Shown here: in pieces, positions 1 through 4,977 of the stretch
How the letters are laid out: each line of letters opens with the position of its first letter
How positions within the stretch are numbered: the first letter of the stretch is position 1
Assembly: GCA_030609245.1 (NCBI GenBank)
Contig: JAUWCP010000141.1
Span: 1-6,393 of the forward strand
Source: Hyphomicrobium sp.
GTDB lineage: Bacteria; Pseudomonadota; Alphaproteobacteria; Rhizobiales; Hyphomicrobiaceae
Direction: 5' to 3'
DNA: 6,393 bases
Translations under genes and position numbers: made by a program
Notes under the pieces: model-generated
Told to the model about the DNA's origin: nothing
Seen by the model: only the letters and a program-made list of their open reading frames with translations
The model's database searches: none

Positions 1-654
1 ACGAACGTCGGCAAAGTCGAGGTTGATCAAGCCTTCCTTGACGATGAGGTCAACGATGCAAGCGACGCCTGAATAAAGAACATGATCGGCGAGCACGAAG
101 GCCTCGGCAAACGTCGTCTTCTCATTGGCAATGCGGAAGAGATTCTGATTGGGAATAACGATCAGCGTATCGACCTGCTTGCGGATTTCCTTTACGCCCG
201 CCTCGGCAATACGCATACGCCGGGCACCTTCAAAGTGAAACGGCTTCGTCACGATGCCGACTGTTAGAATTCCGATTTCCTTGGCGACGCGCGCAATGAC
301 GCCGGCGGCTCCAGTCCCGGTTCCGCCACCCATACCGGCAGCGATGAAAACCATGTGCGAACCAGCGATCTGCGCGCGGATATCGTCGATCGCCTCTTCG
401 GCGGCGGCTTCGCCAATCTCAGGATTGGCGCCGGCGCCCAGTCCTTCCGTGAGGTTCACCCCGAGCTGCAAGCGATGATCCGCGGTCGATACGGCAAGCG
501 CTTGCGCGTCGGTGTTGGCGACGACAAAGTCGACCCCACTAAGACCAATCGCGATCATGTTGTTGATGGCGTTACAGCCAGCTCCGCCGACACCGATAAC
601 AGTGATCTGTGGCTTCAGGTCGGTGAGCTTGGGAAGCTGCAGCTTGATGCTCAT
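1..654 (-). CDS. ftsZ: Cell division protein FtsZ, N-terminal 218 residues (3' end outside window)
   Basis: FtsZ is the bacterial tubulin homologue: a cytoplasmic GTPase that polymerises into the Z-ring and recruits the divisome. Visible motifs are the N-terminal nucleotide-binding glycine loop GVGGAGCNAINNM (about residues 21-33), the NTDAQAL segment (48-53), the tubulin signature GGGTGTG (109-115), and the T7 synergy loop NLDFAD (211-216). The T7 loop has the aspartates (D213, D216) that complete the GTPase site of the neighbouring subunit. The frame stays open to position 1, so the rest of the GTPase domain, the linker and the C-terminal FtsA-binding peptide lie outside. The start is the ATG at 654, preceded by AGGGGG (664-659) four bases upstream; it yields MSIKLQLPKL, a normal short N-tail. 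An in-frame ATG at 708 would add 18 residues but has a poorly spaced Shine-Dalgarno. Unlike the upstream junctions, ftsZ does not overlap ftsA and may be partly expressed on its own. Identity is certain. Confidence 0.98.
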   Translation of the reverse strand, partial: MSIKLQLPKLTDLKPQITVIGVGGAGCNAINNMIAIGLSGVDFVVANTDAQALAVSTADHRLQLGVNLTEGLGAGANPEIGEAAAEEAIDDIRAQIAGSHMVFIAAGMGGGTGTGAAGVIARVAKEIGILTVGIVTKPFHFEGARRMRIAEAGVKEIRKQVDTLIVIPNQNLFRIANEKTTFAEAFVLADHVLYSGVACIVDLIVKEGLINLDFADVR

Positions 655-696
655 CGCACCCCCTAGTTCCTGAGCGCCGCTTCGTCGAACCGTCCA

Positions 697-710
697 GGAT
701 GTCGCCATCC
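697..710 (-). promoter_or_regulatory. Small GNRA-loop hairpin in the ftsZ leader
   Basis: On the minus strand GGATG-GCGA-CATCC forms a perfect 5-bp stem closed by GCGA, a GNRA-type tetraloop, extendable by one G-U pair. It lies about 42 bases upstream of the ftsZ start and is not followed by a T-run, so it is not a terminator. It could stabilise the ftsZ leader or be chance; its role is unknown. Confidence 0.3.
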
Positions 711-720
711 CTTTAATCCT

Positions 721-735
721 AAAAGCGTCCAACGC
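721..735 (-). terminator. Weak stem-loop plus T-run after ftsA (possible attenuator)
   Basis: On the minus strand GCGT-TGG-ACGC is followed directly by TTTT, about 27 bases after the ftsA stop. The stem has only four Watson-Crick pairs, with G-U extensions into the preceding G-run. It has the layout of an intrinsic terminator but is too weak for a full stop. At most it would attenuate transcription between ftsA and ftsZ. Confidence 0.2.
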
Positions 736-761
736 CCCCGGCTTCTTCCCTACAATCGTTG

Positions 762-2042
762 TCAGAAACCACTCTTGAGCCATTGGCCCACGCGCTCTAA
801 ATAGCCCGACGCGAGCGCATCGCGATCTCTGTACACCGTGACCTCCTCACCACCCGCGACCGCGACGGCAAGAAGACCCGCTACTGTCGAAAACGCTGGA
901 CTCGTAACGCTCTGTCCCATCCCGGCGATAGGCTGCGGGCTAGCGACGCGCACCGGCCGCCCCAAAGCATCGGCGGCAAACTCACCCATGCCGACTAGCT
1001 CACTCGTACCGCCGGTCAACACAACCCGCTCCCCGGCATAGGCGGACACGCCACTGTGCTCGATGCGCTCTCGCGCCAGCGCCAGCATGTTGGCAACCCG
1101 CGGGCGGATAAGCCCAGCAAGGTCTGCTTTCGTCATGCGGCCCATGACACCGTCGTCTTCGCCCGCAAGCGGATATGAAAACTCTTCGTGCTCATCCGAC
1201 TGAGCGACTAGCATTGTGCCATACAACGTCTTGATTCGCTCGGCTTCTGCAAGTGGCGTCTGCAACGCTTGCGCGATGTCACAAGAGATGTGATGACCGC
1301 CCATGTGTACGGTCCCGGCATGGATGAAGTGGCCTTGGGCAAATACCGCCACGGTCGTGGTGCCGCCGCCCATATCGATGCATGTCACGCCGAGATGGCG
1401 TTCCTCCTCACTGGTAGTGGCAAGCGCGCTCGCGTAAGGCGCGGTCACAAGCGCCGATGCAGAGAGGTAGCAGCACTCAATAACGTGCAATAGATTGCGG
1501 ATTGGGGCCTCGTCGGCCGCCACGGCGTGCAGGTTGCACGTCATACGCCGCGCCGCCATACCGCGCGGATCGCCTGCGTCAGTTGTATCGTCCAAACGGA
1601 ATCCGATACGGTTGAGGTGAATGAGCATGCGCCCCTCGCGCTCAGTCCACGAGCGCGCCCCGGCCATCACGCGATCGATGTCGTGCTCATCGACGACACC
1701 GCCGTCGATGTCGACCGAGGCTGAAAAGTTCAAGGATTGCAGCCGGCCACAGGAGACGGAGACGAAAACCTCCTCCAGCGTTACGCGCGCTTTGCGCTCG
1801 GCTTGAGCAATTGTCGCGCGGATGGCGGCCTCCGCCTCGGCCAGATCGGTAATGACCCCTGCCTTCACCCCCCGCGAACGCTGATGTCCGACGCTGAGGA
1901 CGCGCGCGCTCTTGATACCGCCGGGACTATTGCGCCCCGCAGGCACGAGTTCAGCGATTAGGCACACTATCTTGTTGGTGCCAACGTCGAGCAAGCCGAC
2001 TATTTCGCCTCGCCTTCGCTCTGACTGGTTCCGGCTCAGCAT
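762..2042 (-). CDS. ftsA: Cell division protein FtsA
   Basis: FtsA is an actin-fold ATPase that tethers FtsZ filaments to the inner membrane and links them to later division proteins. Numbered from the ATG at 2042 (426 aa, normal for the family), the phosphate-1 motif LLDVGTNKIVCLIAE lies at about 17-31, the FtsA-specific 1C domain at about 83-168, the phosphate-2 motif CIDMGGGTTTVAVF at about 221-234, and the adenosine motif VVLTGGTSELVG at 340-351. The C-terminus YLERVGQWLKSGF is an amphipathic membrane-targeting helix. Phosphate-2 has Thr where many actin-family members have Asp (GGGTTD); FtsA proteins vary here. A TTG at 2048 is also in frame, but it is only two bases from GAGG (2054-2051), whereas the ATG at 2042 has an eight-base spacer, so ATG is preferred. 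The gene starts 10 nt after the ftsQ stop, consistent with coupled translation. The TGA stop is followed by a 107-bp spacer before ftsZ. Confidence 0.97.
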   Translation of the reverse strand: MLSRNQSERRRGEIVGLLDVGTNKIVCLIAELVPAGRNSPGGIKSARVLSVGHQRSRGVKAGVITDLAEAEAAIRATIAQAERKARVTLEEVFVSVSCGRLQSLNFSASVDIDGGVVDEHDIDRVMAGARSWTEREGRMLIHLNRIGFRLDDTTDAGDPRGMAARRMTCNLHAVAADEAPIRNLLHVIECCYLSASALVTAPYASALATTSEEERHLGVTCIDMGGGTTTVAVFAQGHFIHAGTVHMGGHHISCDIAQALQTPLAEAERIKTLYGTMLVAQSDEHEEFSYPLAGEDDGVMGRMTKADLAGLIRPRVANMLALARERIEHSGVSAYAGERVVLTGGTSELVGMGEFAADALGRPVRVASPQPIAGMGQSVTSPAFSTVAGLLAVAVAGGEEVTVYRDRDALASGYLERVGQWLKSGF

Positions 2043-2050
2043 TTTCAAGA

Positions 2051-2054
2051 CCTC
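2051..2054 (-). promoter_or_regulatory. ftsA ribosome binding site
   Basis: GAGG on the minus strand lies eight bases before the ATG at 2042 and overlaps the TGA stop of ftsQ (2055-2053). It favours that ATG over the TTG at 2048, which would leave only a two-base spacer. Confidence 0.65.
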
Positions 2055-2982
2055 AACTCGCTTGGGTGGGGAGTTTTGTAGACGGGCGGAGTGTGTCGGG
2101 GCGCACGGTGATGCGCCCGCGACTGCGCAAATCGACGATCACATCGCGACCGGAAAGGAGTTTGCCGAGATCGGCAACCGAAGACAGCGCCTCAAACGCC
2201 ATCGCCTCGCGGTCCGCCCCAAGGTGAACCGTCACGCCATTTGTCAGCCGTAACGTCCAGCGGCGCCCGCCGACGCGCTCCGCCATTACAAAACGTTGCG
2301 CAATGGCGGGATAGCGCGCCACGAGATCAAACAGCGGTTTGGCTTCGTCCGCCGCACCTTCTCCCGCAACGCGTGGAAGGCCGCGTTCTTTGCCCGGCTT
2401 CACTGCGCTCAGCACGCGCCCCGTCGCGTCGATGAGATATTCGCGATTGCCGCGAATCCACAGCGCCGCGGGCTTGCGCTCCGTCACATGGACCTCAAGG
2501 GAGCCGGGAAAAATGCGGTTGATTGTAGCCGTCGCAATCCAAGGCAACCGCTCAATTCTTTCGCGGGCGGCACCGCTATCGATGCTCAACAAAGAGCGGA
2601 CGTTGGGCAGGTCGAGCGCATCGAAAACGTCGGCATCTGGCGTGAAGCGCTGCCCGCTCACCGTCACTTGATCGATCCGCAGCCCCGTCCAGTAGAGAAC
2701 CTCATCGACCTCTGGGAAAAACGGTGCCATTGCGCGCAGGTGCCTACCGCCGTCGGTCAAGACGCTGAATGCAAATGCGCCCGATAGCCCTGCGAAGACG
2801 ATGAAGCCAAGCTTGAGCCCAAAGGAGCGCCGGCGCGGCGAAACAGGACGTCGCCTTCTGGCGCTGCCCATAACGGAAGCTTTAGGGGAGACCGGAGGAA
2901 GGCCGCTGCTTGGGGTTAGATCGGGTTGCAGCGTGGCTTGCGCCCGCCCAAGATACCCAACACCGATCCCTACCTGTTGCAA
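2053..2982 (-). CDS. ftsQ: Cell division protein FtsQ (divisome scaffold, DivIB family)
   Basis: FtsQ is a bitopic inner-membrane protein whose periplasmic part holds the FtsB/FtsL subcomplex and passes the division signal to septal wall synthesis. From the chosen start it has 309 residues. A cytoplasmic tail (1-53) ends in a strongly basic patch (RRRRPVSPRRR, 42-52), as expected from the positive-inside rule. One membrane helix follows at about 54-75 (LGFIVFAGLSGAFAFSVL). The POTRA domain spans about 102-170, starting at IDQVTVSGQRF and ending near VHVTERKPAALW, and the FtsQ beta domain follows to about residue 295. The start is the TTG at 2982, preceded by GAGGA with a six-base spacer; there is a stop just upstream in frame (TGA at 2994). 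The next in-frame start, ATG at 2871, has no visible Shine-Dalgarno and would leave a 98-base gap. The TTG start overlaps the 3' end of ddl by 13 nt. The tail shows low conservation typical of FtsQ, so the exact start is the main uncertainty. Confidence 0.94.
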   Translation of the reverse strand: MQQVGIGVGYLGRAQATLQPDLTPSSGLPPVSPKASVMGSARRRRPVSPRRRSFGLKLGFIVFAGLSGAFAFSVLTDGGRHLRAMAPFFPEVDEVLYWTGLRIDQVTVSGQRFTPDADVFDALDLPNVRSLLSIDSGAARERIERLPWIATATINRIFPGSLEVHVTERKPAALWIRGNREYLIDATGRVLSAVKPGKERGLPRVAGEGAADEAKPLFDLVARYPAIAQRFVMAERVGGRRWTLRLTNGVTVHLGADREAMAFEALSSVADLGKLLSGRDVIVDLRSRGRITVRPDTLRPSTKLPTQAS

Positions 2983-3911
2983 CTCGCGTCCTCAACCATC
3001 CAACGCACGAGCTCGCCAAAGGACCAGCCCGCATATGCTGCCATCTCCGGCACCAGCGAAGTCTCAGTCATTCCGGGCTGGGTATTGATCTCAAGACATA
3101 TGAGCTCGCCCGTACCCGCTTCGTCGTAACGAAAGTCTGCCCGTGCCGCGCCACGGCAGCCGAGCGCCGTGTAAGCCTGACCTGTGTATTTCCGGGCCAA
3201 TTGGTAAACATCCGGTGAAAGATTGGCCGGCAATACGTGCTGTGATCCTCCGGGGGCATATTTTGCCTCGTAATCGTAGAAGGCGAGCCCATTCAGGGGC
3301 ACGATCTCGACAACCTCGGTGACGAACTCGCCGATCACCGCGCAGGCGAGTTCGCGCCCTGGAATATAGCGCTCAACCATCACGCTCTCCTCCAGGGCCC
3401 CGCCCTCCGCGATCAGTTTGGGCGGTCTATCGGCACCCTCGCCCACGATGACGACCCCGACACTGGAGCCTTCCGCCAGAGGCTTGACGACGTAAGGGGG
3501 GGCGATGACATGGCGCTCCAATGCCTCCTTGCGCATTACGACCTCAGCATCGGCCACCGGCACGCCGGCCGGGCGCAAGACATCCTTTGCGCGCTCCTTG
3601 TGCATTGCGAGTGAAGACGCAAGAACGCCCGAGTGCGTATAGGGGATGGCGAGGCATTCCAAGACGCCTTGTATGCAACCGTCCTCGCCGAAGCGGCCGT
3701 GCAGTGCGTTAAAGCAAACGTCGGGCTTGACCTGCACAATTCTTACAGCAACGTCGCGATCCACATCGATCGTTGAGACGCGATAGCCCTCGCCCTCCAG
3801 CGCGGCAGCAACGGCCTTGCCGGAACTTAGGCTGATCTCGCGTTCAACAGACCAGCCGCCCATGAGCACGGCAACATGGTTGCGCTTGCGCTGCGGTGCC
3901 TGCCCGATCAT
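2970..3911 (-). CDS. ddl: D-alanine--D-alanine ligase
   Basis: Ddl is a cytoplasmic ATP-grasp enzyme that joins two D-alanines into D-Ala-D-Ala, the end of the peptidoglycan stem added by MurF. The 313-residue length is normal. Visible elements are the N-terminal GGWSVEREISLSSG (18-31) with the substrate-binding Glu (E23); FNALHGRFGEDGCIQG (67-82); the ATP-grasp segment VVKPLAEGSSVGV (141-153) with its Lys and Ser pair; the omega-loop FYDYEAKY (211-218), whose Tyr indicates the D-Ala rather than the D-lactate (VanA-like) type; and the metal-binding LEINTQPGMTETSLVPEMA (273-291) with E274 and N276. All key residues seem present. The ATG start overlaps the murB TGA as ATGA, with AGAGG (3926-3922) ten bases upstream. 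The TAG stop lies inside the start of ftsQ. Position inside dcw corresponds to ddlB of other bacteria. Confidence 0.97.
   Translation of the reverse strand: MIGQAPQRKRNHVAVLMGGWSVEREISLSSGKAVAAALEGEGYRVSTIDVDRDVAVRIVQVKPDVCFNALHGRFGEDGCIQGVLECLAIPYTHSGVLASSLAMHKERAKDVLRPAGVPVADAEVVMRKEALERHVIAPPYVVKPLAEGSSVGVVIVGEGADRPPKLIAEGGALEESVMVERYIPGRELACAVIGEFVTEVVEIVPLNGLAFYDYEAKYAPGGSQHVLPANLSPDVYQLARKYTGQAYTALGCRGAARADFRYDEAGTGELICLEINTQPGMTETSLVPEMAAYAGWSFGELVRWMVEDASCNR
2989..2993 (-). promoter_or_regulatory. ftsQ ribosome binding site inside ddl
   Basis: GAGGA on the minus strand sits in the last codons of ddl, six bases before the TTG at 2982. It supports a rare TTG start for ftsQ and coupling of ftsQ translation to the end of ddl. 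Confidence 0.6.
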
Positions 3912-4873
3912 GAGAAGGCGGCCTCTGCCAGCGCTTCGCCGGTCGGGCGCCCGGGGTTAGGTAGTCCTATGCGAATGATTTCCCACTGCAAAGTAACACC
4001 GGACTTCGCTTTGACACGCGCACGCACGGTTTCCCCAAGCCGCTCGATGTCCTCGGCGCTAGCGCCGCCCTCGTTGATGAGAAAGTTGCAGTGCATGTCC
4101 GACACCTTGGCGCCGCCCACGCGTAGACCGCGGCAGTCAGCATCGTCGACAAGCTTCCAAGCGCTAGCATCGGGCGGATTCTTGAAGGTCGATCCCCCAG
4201 TGCGCTCTCGGATAGGCTGGTTTTTCTCGCGGTAGTCCGCCACGTCCTCCATCTCACGTAAGATTTCTGCCGGATCACCCGGCTTTCCTTGGAACAGCGC
4301 TTGGGTCAGGATGAATTCTTGGGGCACGCTCGAGTGTCGATAGCGAAAGCCCATGTCAGCGAGAGACAGCGTGTAAATTTTGCCCTCGCGATCAACAGCG
4401 CGCGCTTCGATGAGAACATCCTTGGTCTCACATCCGTGCGCACCGGCGTTCATGCGCAGCGCGCCGCCGATTGAGCCAGGAATGCCCCTGTAAAACGCGA
4501 GGCCCGCTATTCCGGCCTCGGCAGCAGCGCGCGCAACCTTCACGTCTGGTACCGAGGTGCCGGCTCGAACCCGGTGGCCCGGCTCGGCGCTGACACTGGC
4601 AAAGCCGCGGCCCAAGCGAATAACGATGCCCGGCAGGCCACCGTCGCGCACCAGAAGATTGGAGCCGAGACCGACGACCGTCACCGGCAGGTCGCGAGGC
4701 GCTCCTTTGAGGAAGTAGGCGAGATCGGCTTCATCTGCCGGCGAGTAGAGCACTTGTGCAGGGCCGCCAACCCGAAACCACGTGATGTCGGACAATGGCG
4801 CATTGGCAGTCATGCGGCCCCTAAGATCGGGCAGCTTCTCTTTGAGGTCCGCGGTAATGTCGGGAAAAGTCAC
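3908..4873 (-). CDS. murB: UDP-N-acetylenolpyruvoylglucosamine reductase MurB
   Basis: MurB is the cytoplasmic FAD enzyme that reduces UDP-GlcNAc-enolpyruvate with NADPH to UDP-MurNAc, the substrate of MurC. Numbered from the GTG at 4873 (321 aa), the FAD-binding part begins at TWFRVGGPAQVLYSP (about 31-45) and includes GLGSNLLVRDGG (68-79) and FYRGIPGSIGGALRMNAGA (127-145). The C-terminal substrate domain has GGSTFKNP (226-233) with the proton-donor Ser (S228) and ends with LQWEIIRIG, whose Glu (E298) is the second catalytic acid. The GTG at 4873 is chosen because GGAGG lies six bases upstream, it overlaps the preceding micro-ORF stop as GTGA, and its protein starts VTFPDITADLK, which resembles known alphaproteobacterial MurB N-termini. 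A GTG at 4909 would add 12 residues, but it is encoded by the tandem repeat and lacks a Shine-Dalgarno. Translation is probably coupled to murC through the repeat, and ddl follows with an ATGA overlap. Confidence 0.97.
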   Translation of the reverse strand: MTFPDITADLKEKLPDLRGRMTANAPLSDITWFRVGGPAQVLYSPADEADLAYFLKGAPRDLPVTVVGLGSNLLVRDGGLPGIVIRLGRGFASVSAEPGHRVRAGTSVPDVKVARAAAEAGIAGLAFYRGIPGSIGGALRMNAGAHGCETKDVLIEARAVDREGKIYTLSLADMGFRYRHSSVPQEFILTQALFQGKPGDPAEILREMEDVADYREKNQPIRERTGGSTFKNPPDASAWKLVDDADCRGLRVGGAKVSDMHCNFLINEGGASAEDIERLGETVRARVKAKSGVTLQWEIIRIGLPNPGRPTGEALAEAAFS

Positions 4874-4899
4874 GAGGCGCCTCCGGTGCACTTTCTCAT
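4870..4899 (-). CDS. Micro-ORF 4 of the murC-murB relay (MRKCTGGAS)
   Basis: ATG at 4899 overlaps the stop of micro-ORF 3 as ATGA. It codes MRKCTGGAS and ends in a TGA that overlaps the murB GTG as GTGA. It carries the GGAGG (4884-4880) that serves murB. It is the last step between murC and murB. Its upstream Shine-Dalgarno is the weakened GGTGG, so entry would rely on ribosomes arriving from micro-ORF 3. Translation is inferred. Confidence 0.38.
   Translation of the reverse strand: MRKCTGGAS
4880..4884 (-). promoter_or_regulatory. murB ribosome binding site
   Basis: GGAGG on the minus strand lies six bases before the GTG at 4873. It sits inside the last repeat unit and decides the murB start in favour of 4873 over the in-frame GTG at 4909. 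Confidence 0.75.
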
Positions 4900-4925
4900 T
4901 GCGCGCCACCGGCGCAATTCCTCAC
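4896..4925 (-). CDS. Micro-ORF 3 of the murC-murB relay (MRNCAGGAQ)
   Basis: GTG at 4925 overlaps the stop of micro-ORF 2 as GTGA, with GGAGG six bases upstream. It codes MRNCAGGAQ: Lys to Asn and Leu to Gln compared with units 1 and 2, while the other changes are silent. Its TGA overlaps the ATG of micro-ORF 4. Its internal Shine-Dalgarno, which serves micro-ORF 4, is changed to GGTGG and lies in a GCGCC-GGT-GGCGC hairpin, so the next step is probably the weakest of the chain. Confidence 0.38.
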   Translation of the reverse strand: MRNCAGGAQ

Positions 4926-4951
4926 AGCGCGCCTCCGGCACACTTTCTCAC
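4922..4951 (-). CDS. Micro-ORF 2 of the murC-murB relay (MRKCAGGAL)
   Basis: GTG at 4951 overlaps the stop of micro-ORF 1 as GTGA, with GGAGG six bases upstream. It codes the same nine residues as micro-ORF 1 and ends in a TGA overlapping the GTG of micro-ORF 3. It is nearly identical in DNA to unit 1, so this is the youngest duplication of the set. Translation is inferred, not shown. Confidence 0.4.
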   Translation of the reverse strand: MRKCAGGAL

Positions 4952-4977
4952 AGCGCGCCTCCGGCACACTTTCTCAT
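4948..4977 (-). CDS. Micro-ORF 1 of the murC-murB relay (MRKCAGGAL)
   Basis: ATG at 4977 overlaps the murC TGA as ATGA and lies six bases after GGAGG inside the murC 3' end. It codes nine residues (MRKCAGGAL) and ends in a TGA that overlaps the next GTG. Its AGGAL tail equals the C-terminus of MurC (RAGGAL), because both come from the same repeat. The AGA-AAG codons after the start are A-rich and unlike the surrounding GC-rich genes, a context that helps initiation. The peptide may have no function of its own; translation is inferred from the initiation signals. Confidence 0.4.
   Translation of the reverse strand: MRKCAGGAL

Larger units (their letters stand above)
655..761 (-). other. ftsA-ftsZ intergenic spacer (107 bp)
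   Basis: This is the only real spacer in an otherwise overlapping gene chain. It holds the ftsZ Shine-Dalgarno (664-659) and two small inverted repeats (721-735 and 697-710). I see no convincing -35/-10 pair. A TTAA occurs at 713-716, but there is no second half at the spacing of a CtrA box (TTAA-N7-TTAA). In other alphaproteobacteria ftsZ often has its own promoter in addition to operon read-through; here that is possible but not shown by the sequence. Confidence 0.6.

Noticed and set aside
355..666. A 103-codon plus-strand open frame opposite ftsZ
   Set aside because: The opposite strand encodes FtsZ motifs (GGGTGTG and the glycine loop) through the same bases, so this is a shadow frame.
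652..708. An upstream in-frame ATG (708) that would lengthen FtsZ by 18 residues
   Set aside because: Its only purine-rich stretch ends about one base before the ATG, too close for a Shine-Dalgarno, while ATG at 654 has a strong one and gives a usual N-terminus.
713..716. A CtrA-type site (TTAA) upstream of ftsZ
   Set aside because: Only one TTAA half is present; the second half at seven bases is missing on either side.
2296..2787. A 163-codon plus-strand open frame opposite ftsQ
   Set aside because: It is a shadow of ftsQ in a GC-rich gene, with no recognisable protein motif.
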